DNA of 64,000 bases from Pseudomonadota bacterium (GCA_023419375.1 JAEZYD010000035.1:62001-126000), one strand, 5' to 3'. Positions 1-8,353 are shown, counted from the first letter of the stretch. Numbers and translations: made by a program. The notes: generated by a model from the letters alone, not told the origin.

Positions 1-2
1 GC

Positions 3-404
3 CCCGAAAACATCTGGGCCGAAACCAACGGAGGCTGGCCCGTGTGGCAGCAGGTGGCTCACGCCATTGCCGTGCTGAACTTCTTTATTCTTGAAAAAGA
101 TGACGAAACCTTTTTGCCCGCACCTGCCGGCATTGGCGTGCTGATGCTCAAGGAGCAGGGCAAGGATGTTGTGAGCAAAGAAGCCATGCAGGCTTACGGA
201 AAATCCGTAAAGGCCGCAGTGGACGCACGTTTGGCGGCGCTTTCCAACACCGACCTGACCAGGGTGCAGGCGCGCGTGAGCAAAAAGATTGGCCGCGATC
301 TCACCTATGCGGCCATGATTGCCATGCTGGCCTCGCACACCACCTACCATCTGGGCTCCTGTGATGCGGCTTTGCGGGATCACGGTTTGCCGGGCGTGTT
401 CTAG
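3..404 (+). CDS. DinB-like superfamily protein, 5' end outside the window
   Basis: The reading frame is open from the first bases of the window and continues upstream, so the N-terminus is missing. An internal GTG at 42 is not needed as a start. The visible protein is a four-helix-bundle type with a His in the segment WQQVAHA and a second pair in SHTTYHLG (H-x3-H). This spacing is that of the metal-binding His triad of the DinB/YfiT fold. Members of this fold include thiol transferases and stress proteins, and the sequence alone does not give a substrate. No signal peptide can be judged because the start is absent. A strong hairpin follows the stop codon. Confidence 0.6.
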   Translation, partial: PENIWAETNGGWPVWQQVAHAIAVLNFFILEKDDETFLPAPAGIGVLMLKEQGKDVVSKEAMQAYGKSVKAAVDARLAALSNTDLTRVQARVSKKIGRDLTYAAMIAMLASHTTYHLGSCDAALRDHGLPGVF

Positions 405-430
405 CCTGCAATCGTATTCTGTTGTTGACA

Positions 431-471
431 GGGCGTTCTGCGGCAAGCTCTGGGGCTGCCGCAGAACGCCC
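431..471. terminator. Perfect 15-bp hairpin after the DinB-like gene
   Basis: Arms at 431-445 and 457-471 are perfectly complementary, with an 11-base loop. No T-run follows on either strand, so it may act as an RNA-stabilising 3' structure rather than a classical intrinsic terminator. The rest of 405-675 shows no gene. Confidence 0.5.
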
Positions 472-675
472 TGCGCAAACTGCTCTGCACACGGGCATTG
501 GCAATGAAGGGCAGCGGCGCAATTTTTTTTGATAAATCATCTTGAACAACTTGACTCGGCAGCCTGGAGCCTTAACTAGAAATCATAGCTTGAACGTACG
601 TTTTTTCGGCAGGTGTTGCCGTTAAAAACAGCAATTATAGATTTGAGCGCAACCTGCACTAAGCGGGAGGTTGTT

Positions 676-1191
676 ATGGCTACCTGGAAGAACGATCCCG
701 ACCATTCGCACCTTGGTTTTGTGGTGCGGCATCTCATGATTACCGACATCAACGGCAGGTTTGCAGACGTTGCCATTGACCTTGAAACCGCCAACGACGA
801 CCTTTCTGACGCTGTATTTACCATGACGGTCAAGGCTGTGAGCATTGACACGCACGTGCACGCGCGGGACGAACATTTGCGCTCGCCGGACTTTTTTGAT
901 GTGGCGCAGCACCCTGAAGTTACCTTCCAGAGCACATCTGTGCGCCTTGGGCCGGATCGTACCGGAACCATCACTGGTCTGCTTGAAATGCGCGGCGCCT
1001 CGCGGGAAGTGACATTCAACATCACAGCCAGCGACCGTATAACCAATCCCATCAACAACAAGGAAACGCAGTCTTTCAGCATCACCGGCGAGGTGAATCG
1101 CAGCGACTTTGGTATTGGCCCCAATATCCCGGCAGCCATTGTGGGCGACAGGGTGAAGGTGGCGGCCAACTTTGAAGTTTCGCCAGCCTAG
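676..1191 (+). CDS. YceI family protein
   Basis: A 171-residue protein beginning MATWKNDPDHSHLGFVVRH, the typical opening of the YceI lipocalin-like fold. The family pattern continues with a segment on differences between test and surrounding ions (HARDEHLRSPDFFDVAQHPE), then SFSITGEVNRSDFGIGP near residue 140. YceI proteins bind isoprenoid or other hydrophobic ligands. Many are periplasmic, but this copy shows no signal peptide, so it is probably cytoplasmic. The start at 676 is chosen because GGGAGG lies seven bases upstream; a longer frame starting at 613 lacks a ribosome site. It appears monocistronic, with a GC-rich hairpin downstream. Confidence 0.9.
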   Translation: MATWKNDPDHSHLGFVVRHLMITDINGRFADVAIDLETANDDLSDAVFTMTVKAVSIDTHVHARDEHLRSPDFFDVAQHPEVTFQSTSVRLGPDRTGTITGLLEMRGASREVTFNITASDRITNPINNKETQSFSITGEVNRSDFGIGPNIPAAIVGDRVKVAANFEVSPA

Positions 1192-1214
1192 GCATCTGAA
1201 TATTAAGATGTTTT

Positions 1215-1244
1215 GCGGGGGTTCCTTGAGAAGCGAGCCCCCGC
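1215..1244. terminator. GC hairpin after the YceI gene
   Basis: GCGGGGG at 1215-1221 pairs with CCCCCGC at 1238-1244. There is no T-run, so terminator function is uncertain. Confidence 0.4.
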
Positions 1245-1381
1245 GAAATATGGCCAAGCATTGTTTGCTCTGCCTGTTGTTTTGATGCTTGCATGCCTGT
1301 AAAACTCACAGATGATTACTTTCAGCCTCCGATCTTTCCCACCACGCGAAATCCGGCCCCGCCATACCCCGGGTTACGTTT

Positions 1382-1415
1382 AAAAGCCGCCCCTGCTGAC
1401 AGGAGCGGCTTTTTA
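1382..1415. terminator. Intrinsic terminator-like hairpin, both directions
   Basis: AAAAGCCGC and GCGGCTTTTT arms surround a short loop, so T-runs occur on both strands. It lies between the plus-strand YceI gene and the minus-strand NTF2-like gene and could serve either. Confidence 0.6.
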
Positions 1416-1437
1416 TTGTCCATGCATTCATTCCCCA

Positions 1438-1468
1438 CAAAAAAGGCCGGGTACGGATGCCCCGGCCT
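1438..1468 (-). terminator. Rho-independent terminator of the NTF2-like gene
   Basis: On the minus strand GGCCGGGGCA pairs with CCCGGCC and is followed directly by six T residues, 34 bases past the stop codon of the gene that ends at 1502. Confidence 0.8.
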
Positions 1469-1501
1469 GATGGCCCTATGTGGCCGATGTATATTTGAAC
1501 C

Positions 1502-1963
1502 TTACTGGATCTTGCAGTTGCCGTCGTTGCAGTCTTCGGTGGCGATCACAGGCGTAGCCTGGAACAGCACAACCTGTTCGCGTCCCTTGTTGGTGACCAC
1601 CACCACGGTGATGCGCATGAGACCTTCGGGCAGGGCAGGCGTGGCCTTGGCCTTGAGGTATCCTGTGCCGGTGATGAGCTTTGCGTCGCTGATCAGGGCA
1701 GTGCGGGCATTGGTGAAGGTCAGGCGGTCAATGACAAGTTCCTTGCTCTTGATGGTATTTATGAAGTGTTCCTTGTCCTCAATGTGCCCGTTGGCGTTGA
1801 TGTGCCAGTAGTTGGGGGCCAGCAGGGTTTCAAGGGCCGGGACGTCGCCTGTCATGACGGCTTCGGTATACAACGCCACGGTGTCTGCCTTGGCATGGGC
1901 AAGCCCGCCGGAAAGGGCAATAACAAGGGCTATGAACACAGTGGTTACTTGCAGAATCTTCAT
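1502..1963 (-). CDS. Exported NTF2-like (SnoaL/DUF4440-type) protein
   Basis: A 153-residue protein with a clear Sec signal peptide (MKILQVTTVFIALVIALSGG, ending at AHA near residue 24). It continues as an NTF2-like small-barrel fold: VALYTEAVMTGDVPALETLL is the classic first helix and a YWHINANGHIEDKEHFI segment follows. Two Cys near the C-terminus (EDCNDGNCK) could form a disulfide in the periplasm. The start at 1963 has the Shine-Dalgarno sequence GGGAGG. The longer in-frame extension to 2125 is rejected because it would place the signal peptide internally. Its function is unknown. It is transcribed divergently from the cysteine synthase gene. Confidence 0.75.
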   Translation of the reverse strand: MKILQVTTVFIALVIALSGGLAHAKADTVALYTEAVMTGDVPALETLLAPNYWHINANGHIEDKEHFINTIKSKELVIDRLTFTNARTALISDAKLITGTGYLKAKATPALPEGLMRITVVVVTNKGREQVVLFQATPVIATEDCNDGNCKIQ

Positions 1964-2133
1964 GGTATCCTCCCTGAATGGGCTGTTGGGGCGGCCAGAA
2001 CTAAAATTGCCAATGTGCACGGATTCTTCTATGATTATATGTAAAGAGTTAAGCAAAACTTTTCCATTGTAAAGCGAATATCTGCCATAGAGCCGGATTC
2101 CCTGGCATTTTTTACTGTGAGGCATATGTTTTC

Positions 2134-3045
2134 ATGTTAACCAGCATTTTGCAAACCATTGGCAACACCCCCATGCTGCGGCTTGATCTTTCACGCGACC
2201 TGCCCGGCACTGTCTGGCTGAAGCTTGAGAACCGCAATCCCGGCGGTTCCATCAAGGATCGCGTGGCCTTTCACCTTGTTGGCGAAGCTCTGGAAGAAGG
2301 GCGCGTTGAACCGGGCGGGGTGCTGGTGGAGGCTACAAGCGGCAACATGGGCATTGGTATGGCTCTGGTTGCCTCGGTGCGTGGTTTTCGCTGCATTCTG
2401 ACCATGCCCGAATCCATGAGTGTTGAACGCCGCAACCTTTTGCGGGCGTTGGGGGCAGAGCTTGTGCTCACCCCGGCGGAGCAGGGCATGAGCGGCGCCG
2501 TGGCCGCTGCAAAGCGCATTGCCGATGAGCAGGATGCTTTCGTACTCGGCCAGTTTACCAATCCGCAGGCTGTGGTGGCCCATTACAAGACCACCGGGCC
2601 GGAAATTTTCAAGGACAGCGTGGGCAAGATGGACGTGCTGGTTGCGGGCGTTGGCTCCGGCTCGACCATCACGGGCGTCGGGCGGTACCTCAAGGAGCGC
2701 ATCCCCGGCTTCAGAGTCGTTGCCGTGGAGCCAGCCGCTTCTCCGGTGCTCTCGGGCGGCAAGCCCGGCCCTCATCTTATTCAGGGCATTGGCGCTGACT
2801 TTGTGCCAGCCATCCTTGACCGTGCGCTTTTGGACGAAATTATCCAGATGGACGGCGAGGAAGCCATAAGGACCGCCCGTCTGCTCATGGAAAACGGCAT
2901 CATGGCGGGCATATCCACAGGCTCCAACGTGCGCGCGGCTCTTGACCTTGCGGCCCGGCCAGAAATGCAGGACAAGAATATCGTTACCTTTGCCTGCGAC
3001 ACGGGCGAACGCTACATGTCAACGCGGTTGTTTCAGGGAATATAA
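2134..3045 (+). CDS. cysK: Cysteine synthase (O-acetylserine sulfhydrylase), PLP-dependent
   Basis: A 303-residue fold-type II PLP enzyme that replaces the acetyl group of O-acetyl-L-serine with sulfide. The PLP lysine is K41 in NPGGSIKDR. The substrate loop TSGNMG is near residues 69-74, the phosphate-binding loop GVGSGSTITG near 173-182, and STGSN near 261. The length is normal for CysK/CysM. The motifs do not separate the CysK from the CysM subtype with certainty, nor exclude a related homocysteine-using enzyme. In a sulfate reducer sulfide is abundant, so this is an obvious assimilation point. It stands alone, with a divergent neighbour upstream. Confidence 0.88.
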   Translation: MLTSILQTIGNTPMLRLDLSRDLPGTVWLKLENRNPGGSIKDRVAFHLVGEALEEGRVEPGGVLVEATSGNMGIGMALVASVRGFRCILTMPESMSVERRNLLRALGAELVLTPAEQGMSGAVAAAKRIADEQDAFVLGQFTNPQAVVAHYKTTGPEIFKDSVGKMDVLVAGVGSGSTITGVGRYLKERIPGFRVVAVEPAASPVLSGGKPGPHLIQGIGADFVPAILDRALLDEIIQMDGEEAIRTARLLMENGIMAGISTGSNVRAALDLAARPEMQDKNIVTFACDTGERYMSTRLFQGI

Positions 3046-3174
3046 ACTGCTGACAAGCTGGTTTTGCACTTGTTTATGGCGGTATTTTCAATGCCAATGT
3101 GCACAGTTTGATATGTTCCCCGTTTTGTGCGAAACAGAAAATATGAAAAAAACTGTCTTTTCGGCCTGCATGGC

Positions 3175-3201
3175 TAAATATTTGCACTCGGCAACCGATA
3201 A
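3175..3201 (+). promoter_or_regulatory. Sigma-28 (FliA) type promoter of cheV
   Basis: TAAA at 3175-3178, exactly 15 bases, then ACCGATAA at 3194-3201. The FliA consensus is TAAA-N15-GCCGATAA, so all but one base match and the spacing is exact. It lies about 97 bases before the cheV start, which fits flagellar-regulon control of a chemotaxis gene. Confidence 0.75.
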
Positions 3202-3297
3202 GAGAGTCAGCGTAAGCTTCGCTCACCGGCTGGCAGCAAACAAGTTCAGGTCTGCCGTCCGACATTAACGGGCTTCAGCCCAACGGAGAGCATTTCC

Positions 3298-4239
3298 ATG
3301 GCGCAGACCAACATCCTGCTGGAAACCGGCACCAATGAGCTGGAAATTGTGGAATTTTTCGTCAACCAGGACGGTTACGAAGCCCACTATGGCCTTAACG
3401 TGGCCAAGGTGGTTGAAATTGGTCGTCGCCAGCCGGTGACTGCCATGCCGGAAATGCGCCATAAAGCACTTTTGGGCGCGTTTCTGCACCGCAATGGCCG
3501 TGTGGTGCCGCTGATTGATATGGCCCAGTTTCTGGGCAGCGGGCCCATTGAAAACGAAGACGCCAAGGTTATCGTCACCGAATTTAACGGCGTTTGTACG
3601 GGCTTTCTGGTGTCGGGGGTCAACCGCATCTATCGGTTGAGCTGGACTGATGTGGAAGCGCCGGGACAGTTTTTGCAGAATGTGAGCCGTAGCTCGGTCA
3701 CGGGCGTGGTGCGGCTGGAAGAGCGCGTGATCTTTTTGCTGGATCTGGAAGCCATCGTAGCCGAACTGCATCCGGCCATGGCCATGCGCTTTGACGCCTC
3801 GGATATGCGCCACAGCGGGGAAAAAATTTACAATATCCTGCATGTGGACGATTCAAGCAGTATCCGCAGCCTGCTGCTCGACCTGCTCAACAAGGAAGGG
3901 CGCTTCACCGTGACGCAGAAGGTCAACGGCCAGGATGCCTGGGATTACCTGAAGGTGCTGCGCGACCGCTGCGAAGCCGAAGACCGCCCCATTTCCGATT
4001 TCATTCACGGCGTCATCACAGACATAGAAATGCCCGGCATGGATGGTCTGGCCCTGTGCAAGCTCATCAAGGAAGAAAGAGTCCTTAAAAAACTGCCCGT
4101 GGCCATCTTCTCTTCCATGATCAACGAGCCTCTTGCCAAGAAATGCGCCGTTGTGGGGGCTGACGTGCAGTACACCAAGCCCGATCTCAAGGTGCTTTCC
4201 GTCAAGCTGTATGATCTGGTGACTGAAGCCTGGGGCTAA
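3298..4239 (+). CDS. cheV: Chemotaxis coupling protein CheV (CheW domain plus receiver)
   Basis: 313 residues. A CheW-like domain (about 15-160) would couple chemoreceptors to CheA. A response-regulator receiver follows (about 178-310), with the acidic pair D184/D185 in LHVDDSSS, the phospho-acceptor D242 in ITDIEMPGMDG, and the conserved K in YTKPD. This domain order defines CheV, an adaptor whose phosphorylation tunes receptor-kinase coupling. The start at 3298 has GGAGA upstream. It is monocistronic, between a sigma-28 type promoter and a strong terminator, which suggests a scattered member of the motility regulon. No other che gene is nearby. Confidence 0.93.
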   Translation: MAQTNILLETGTNELEIVEFFVNQDGYEAHYGLNVAKVVEIGRRQPVTAMPEMRHKALLGAFLHRNGRVVPLIDMAQFLGSGPIENEDAKVIVTEFNGVCTGFLVSGVNRIYRLSWTDVEAPGQFLQNVSRSSVTGVVRLEERVIFLLDLEAIVAELHPAMAMRFDASDMRHSGEKIYNILHVDDSSSIRSLLLDLLNKEGRFTVTQKVNGQDAWDYLKVLRDRCEAEDRPISDFIHGVITDIEMPGMDGLALCKLIKEERVLKKLPVAIFSSMINEPLAKKCAVVGADVQYTKPDLKVLSVKLYDLVTEAWG

Positions 4240-4264
4240 GGCAGTTTTTGCTTAAAATGTTCTG

Positions 4265-4308
4265 AAGGCCCTCTCCCGTTGATCAATCAATGGGAGAGGG
4301 CCTTCTTG
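4265..4308 (+). terminator. Intrinsic terminator of cheV
   Basis: AAGGCCCTCTCCC at 4265-4277 pairs perfectly with GGGAGAGGGCCTT at 4292-4304, with a T-rich tail after it. The stem could also act in the other direction. Confidence 0.85.
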
Positions 4309-4340
4309 TATTGAAATATTTGCGACTGGTTAACGCGCAA

Positions 4341-4370
4341 CCCCCTCTCGGGTAGGGACACGAGAGGGGG
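4341..4370. terminator. 10-bp hairpin downstream of mfrE
   Basis: CCCCCTCTCG at 4341-4350 pairs with CGAGAGGGGG at 4361-4370. A second GC hairpin lies at about 4381-4402. These stems probably end or protect the mfr transcript coming from the right, although T-runs are lacking. Confidence 0.5.
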
Positions 4371-4426
4371 CGCGCATGGGGCGGCCAGGGGTAGGGGCCG
4401 CCTTTTGTCACTATGATCAGGGCTGG

Positions 4427-5281
4427 TTAGCCCATCTTGGTGGCGTCAATCACGTTGTAGTCGAGGCCCAGTTCCTTGCCGGGAATACCCAGGGCAAGGC
4501 CCACCAGCTGCGAAAGGTGCAGCACGGGCACACGGGCTTTTGACTTGGTCATATCCTGCGCTGCTTCCTGATAAATGTCGAGCTGCATTTGGCAGAGCGG
4601 GCAAGGGGTTACGATGCAGGCCGCGCCGGAGGTAGCCGCGCTGTCCACAATCTGGCTGGTCATGCGCATGACGGATTTTTCCGCCGGATACACGGCGTGG
4701 AAGCCGCAGCAGTCCAGCCGCTTGGCAAAGGGAACCGTCTGTCCGCCAAGGGCGGCCACCACGGTTTCAAAGCTCGAGGGATTCACCGAGCTTTCAAAGC
4801 CAAGGGCGGATTCTGGCCGCAGGCTGTGACAGCCGTAGAAAGCAGCCACCTTCAGGCCCGTAAGCGGCTTGGTCACCTTGGCCTTGAGGGTCTGGGCGTT
4901 TTGCGCCAGAACCCAGAGCAGGCTGGTGACTTCGCTGGTGCCGTTATAGGTCATGTTGCCCTTGGCAAGAAAGGTGTTGATGCGGTCCTTCTTGCCGCCG
5001 TCAAGCTCTGCCTTGGCGCGGCGCAGCATGAGCAGGCAGGTGCTGCACGAGGTCAGCACGGGCAGGCCCATTTTTTCGGCCAGGGCTATGTTGCGGGCAT
5101 TGGCAACCAGGGTCGCCACGGGGTCCACATCCTGCGCCTGGGAAGCGCCGCAGCAGCTCCAGCCGGGGATTTCCTTGAGTTTGATGCCAAGCCTCGGGGC
5201 CACGGCCTCAAGAGCCATCTTGGATTCCTTGGCGGCCTGAGTCAGCACGCAGCCGGGAAAAAAGGCGAATTCGGTCTGCAT
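4427..5281 (-). CDS. mfrE: Fumarate reductase subunit E, CCG-domain (HdrB-like) protein
   Basis: 284 residues. Two cysteine-rich CCG domains are visible: FFPGCVLTQ ... WSCCGASQ and SCSTC in the first half, then YGCHSLRPES ... LDCCGFHAVYP and TPCPLCQMQ in the second. This domain pair is that of HdrB and SdhE/MfrE, which bind unusual Fe-S clusters and replace the cytochrome b anchor in type E succinate:quinone oxidoreductases. It is the third gene of mfrABE and starts 4 bases after mfrB ends, with GGAG before the ATG at 5281; an upstream in-frame start at 5305 would overlap mfrB and is less likely. It probably attaches the dimer to the membrane and hands electrons from menaquinol. Confidence 0.88.
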   Translation of the reverse strand: MQTEFAFFPGCVLTQAAKESKMALEAVAPRLGIKLKEIPGWSCCGASQAQDVDPVATLVANARNIALAEKMGLPVLTSCSTCLLMLRRAKAELDGGKKDRINTFLAKGNMTYNGTSEVTSLLWVLAQNAQTLKAKVTKPLTGLKVAAFYGCHSLRPESALGFESSVNPSSFETVVAALGGQTVPFAKRLDCCGFHAVYPAEKSVMRMTSQIVDSAATSGAACIVTPCPLCQMQLDIYQEAAQDMTKSKARVPVLHLSQLVGLALGIPGKELGLDYNVIDATKMG

Positions 5282-5285
5282 ACGG

Positions 5286-6245
5286 CTACTCCTTCTCTGC
5301 GGCATGGGCCGCCTGAATCATCTTCACCAGGGCGTCATGCCCTTCAATGGTTTCGCCGCCAAAGGCCTCAAGCGGATTCATCTTGCCCTGACGCAGCAGG
5401 GTCACAGCCATGCCCGCGCGGGCAATGGTGCTGATGCCTTCGGTGCGCAGGGCAAGGCGCACTTCGTTGAGGCGGCCGGAGTCTTCCACCAGATCGGTGT
5501 AGAAGGACTTGGCGTGGGCCGGGCCAACGCCGTCGGTCATGCCCTTGGCCATAACGAGGGCCCGCAGACCGGCGATGTCGTCGGCAGCGCTGATGCCCTT
5601 GGGGCAGCGGCTGGCGCATTCCTGACAATGCACGCAGTTCCACAGGCCGCCCGCCACGGCGGGCTTGCCGTGCAGCAGGGGATCCTTGGTGCGCGAATCG
5701 TTGGCCACGCGCCATGCGTGGGTGAAGACAAAGGGTTCCATGTAGTCGCTGCGGTCTGCGCTGAGCTTGTTGCACTCAGAGGCGCACGCGCCGCAGAGGA
5801 TGCAGTCCCACTGCTTGATGATGCGGTCGAATTCCTTCTGGTTCTGGCGGCAGCCTTCCTTCATGGAGAATTCGGATTTTGCCACCATGCCCGGATGCAC
5901 CTTGCGCAGGTTTTCCATGGCGGGTTCCCAGTCCACAACGAGGTCGGAAATGACCTTGAAGTTCGCCAGGGGCGAAATGTGGAAGGTGCTTGAGCCGTAA
6001 GTTTGGGCGAGGTCGTCCATCTTGGTGTCGCAGGCCAGAACCGCATGCCCGTTGACGCGCACGGCGCACGCGCCGCAGATGGCGCAGCGGCAGGAGGCCG
6101 TGAAGTTCAGCGTGGGATCCTGGGTCTGCTTGATGAACAGCAGGGTGTTGAGCACGGTTTTGCCCGCCACGTCTGCCGGATCAAGCTTGTAGCTCTGCTC
6201 AAAACTGTTTTTGCCGTCAAAGCGGTCAATGATGATAGTGGGCAT
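5286..6245 (-). CDS. mfrB: Fumarate reductase iron-sulfur subunit
   Basis: 319 residues. The N-terminal [2Fe-2S] domain has SCRCAICGACAVRVNGHAVLAC. It is followed by the 4Fe-4S/3Fe-4S ferredoxin region with CILCGACASECNK and CVHCQECASRCPKG. This matches SdhB/FrdB and would wire electrons from MfrE to the flavin subunit. At 319 residues it is about 70 longer than E. coli FrdB, with an extra C-terminal helical tail. Its start codon overlaps the stop of mfrA by one base (TAATG), so the two are translationally coupled. No signal peptide is present. If mfrA is exported by Tat, this subunit would have to travel with it as a folded partner. Confidence 0.92.
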   Translation of the reverse strand: MPTIIIDRFDGKNSFEQSYKLDPADVAGKTVLNTLLFIKQTQDPTLNFTASCRCAICGACAVRVNGHAVLACDTKMDDLAQTYGSSTFHISPLANFKVISDLVVDWEPAMENLRKVHPGMVAKSEFSMKEGCRQNQKEFDRIIKQWDCILCGACASECNKLSADRSDYMEPFVFTHAWRVANDSRTKDPLLHGKPAVAGGLWNCVHCQECASRCPKGISAADDIAGLRALVMAKGMTDGVGPAHAKSFYTDLVEDSGRLNEVRLALRTEGISTIARAGMAVTLLRQGKMNPLEAFGGETIEGHDALVKMIQAAHAAEKE

Positions 6246-8077
6246 TAGTACTTCCGCTCCTCAGGCTTGAATTTGGTGATTTCCACTTCTTTCCAGCCCA
6301 TGTGCATTTTGCCGCTGTCGTCCATGCTGACCATGCTGTGCTTGAGGAAGTTGGCATCGTCACGCTTGGGGAAGTCCTCGCGGGTGTGCGCGCCGCGCGA
6401 TTCCTTGCGCTCGGAGGCGGCAAGGCAGGCGGCCTGGGCCAGTTGCAGCATGTTGCCCAGCTCCACATATTCGGTGAACACCGTATTGTAGACGGGGTTG
6501 GCGTTGGGGACGCGCAGGGCGTCGTAGCGCGAACGCAGGTCGGCCAGGGTGCTGCTCAGGGTGTCGAGCTTGGACTGGGTGCGGAAAATACCCATGTTGT
6601 CCCAGAGCTGCGCGCCCATTTCTTCGCGGATGGCGTACATCTGCTTGGCATCGCCGCCGTTGGTGGTGTTGCGGAAGCGATCCTGCCAGCGGGCGGTCAG
6701 ATCGGTGAGGCGTTTGCCCGCGCTAAAATCGGCATGGCTGGCAAAGCCCGCCGCGCCGTTGCCGGCGATTTTGCCCGTCACCACAGCATCGGCCAGGGAG
6801 TTGCCGCCAAGGCGGTTTGCGCCGTGGATGGACACGCACGAAGCTTCACCGGCGGCAAACAGGCCGGGCACAACAGTGGCCATGTCGTCAAAGGTGTTCA
6901 CGTCAATGCCGCCCATGGAGTAGTGGGCCGTGGGGCGGATGACCATGGGCTTGTCCACAAGGTCGATATTTTCAAAAAGCTTGCCGACGTGGCGGATCTG
7001 CGGCAGATCGTGCACGATCTTTTCCTTGCCGAGATGCCTCAGGTCAAGCAGCACATAGGCTTCCAGCCCCTGGCCGTAGCCACGGCCTTCGCGGATTTCC
7101 GTCTCGATGGCGCGGGCCACGATGTCGCGGGGTCCAAGTTCCATCTTGGCGGGGGCGTAGGTCTTCATGAAGCGCTCGCCCTTGTTGTTGAGCAGGTAGC
7201 CGCCTTCGCCGCGGGCCGCTTCGGTAATCAGTACGCCGCCGTGCACCACGCCTGTGGGGTGGAACTGCACCATTTCGGCATCCTTGAAGGGGATGCCCGC
7301 GCGCAGGGCAGCGGCAACGCCGTCGCCTGTGGCAATGTAGGGGGTGGAGGTGCGGTTCCAGAAAATGCGGGTATAGCCGCCGGTGGCAAGCACCACGGCC
7401 TTGGCGCGCACAGGGGCTATTTCGCCGGTGCGGATGTTGCGCAGCACGGCGCCTTCGCAGCGGCCATTGTCCACGGCCACGTCAAGCAGCTCGTGATCCA
7501 TGAGGAATTTGACGCCGTAGCTCAGGGCATCGTCCAGGCAGGTGTGGGCAACGATGTGGCCGGTTTTGTCGGCGGAGTAGTTGCAACGCACCTTGGAAGC
7601 ACCGCCAAAGGGACGGGCCTTGACCTTGCCTTCAGCCGTGCGCGAGAAGGGCATTCCCAGATAATCCAGTTCAAGGATGGCGGGGCCTGCCTGCTCGCAG
7701 AATTTGAGCGTGGATTCCTGGTCAACCAGGTAGTCGCCGCCCTTCACGGTATCAAAGCAGTGCAGCTCGTAGGAGTCGCCCTTGCTGAAATCGGTGACGC
7801 CGTTGATGCCGCCTTCGGCCATACAGGTGGCGCTGCGCGAGGGCATGCATTTGCTGACCACAACCACGTTGAGCTTGGGATTTTTTTGCAGGGCTGCCAC
7901 GGCGGCTCGCAGGCCAGCGCCGCCAGACCCGATGATCAGGATGTCGCAGGTGGCCAGGGGGCCGACACCAGCGGCTGCGGCAAGAGCTTTTTCAATGCCG
8001 CTCATGTTCACCGTCAGCGCGCTGATGGTGATGCAGGCCGATTGCAGAAATTTTCTGCGGGTAAACTGCTGCGTCAT
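6245..8077 (-). CDS. mfrA: Fumarate reductase flavoprotein subunit with Tat signal
   Basis: 610 residues. A twin-arginine signal (TRRKFLQSACI, residues 6-16, followed by a hydrophobic stretch ending AAAA) precedes the FAD domain IIGSGGAGLRAAVAALQ. Catalytic-family motifs are MVQFHPTG, TEAARGEGG, RPTAHYSMGG and SIHGANRLGGNSLADAVV. The Tat signal, together with the MfrB/MfrE partners, points to 8-methylmenaquinol:fumarate reductase, a periplasm-facing type E enzyme, rather than cytoplasmic SdhA/FrdA. Where E. coli FrdA has the covalent-FAD His (RSHTVAAEGG), this protein reads RSATCMAEGG, so the flavin may be bound non-covalently. First gene of mfrABE. The direction in vivo (fumarate respiration or succinate oxidation) cannot be read from sequence. 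Confidence 0.92.
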   Translation of the reverse strand: MTQQFTRRKFLQSACITISALTVNMSGIEKALAAAAGVGPLATCDILIIGSGGAGLRAAVAALQKNPKLNVVVVSKCMPSRSATCMAEGGINGVTDFSKGDSYELHCFDTVKGGDYLVDQESTLKFCEQAGPAILELDYLGMPFSRTAEGKVKARPFGGASKVRCNYSADKTGHIVAHTCLDDALSYGVKFLMDHELLDVAVDNGRCEGAVLRNIRTGEIAPVRAKAVVLATGGYTRIFWNRTSTPYIATGDGVAAALRAGIPFKDAEMVQFHPTGVVHGGVLITEAARGEGGYLLNNKGERFMKTYAPAKMELGPRDIVARAIETEIREGRGYGQGLEAYVLLDLRHLGKEKIVHDLPQIRHVGKLFENIDLVDKPMVIRPTAHYSMGGIDVNTFDDMATVVPGLFAAGEASCVSIHGANRLGGNSLADAVVTGKIAGNGAAGFASHADFSAGKRLTDLTARWQDRFRNTTNGGDAKQMYAIREEMGAQLWDNMGIFRTQSKLDTLSSTLADLRSRYDALRVPNANPVYNTVFTEYVELGNMLQLAQAACLAASERKESRGAHTREDFPKRDDANFLKHSMVSMDDSGKMHMGWKEVEITKFKPEERKY

Positions 8078-8353
8078 AAGGGTTTCCTCAAAAGTAAGTG
8101 GATTTGCCGTTATTTCCAGAGGTTGTGCAAGAAAGTACGTGTGGCGGAAAGGGCGGCAAAAGCTGATTGATTGAGCAAAGAATAAAAGTATGCTCTGTTA
8201 ATAGTGAAAAATAACACACCAAATCGCTCTAGAGCAACGCGGATTCTTGATTTGTAAGTTTTGAAACTTTTGTAAGTAATGAAAACAGCCAGAACGACGG
8301 GCGGCAAGGTCAGGACGGCGAAACCAGCAGCTCCGCCGGTTTTGAAAACAATC
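8078..8353 (-). promoter_or_regulatory. Leader and promoter region of mfrABE
   Basis: About 276 bases between the mfrA start and the purN terminator, AT-rich at 8170-8280. It must hold the operon promoter, but no convincing -35/-10 pair or operator stands out. A short minus-strand open frame here (from 8355) has no family resemblance and no ribosome site, and I do not call it a gene. Confidence 0.4.

Noticed and set aside
6302..8170. 622-codon open frame on the plus strand opposite mfrA
   Set aside because: It is the antisense shadow of a GC-rich real gene; no ribosome site, His/Gly/Ala-rich composition and no family motif.
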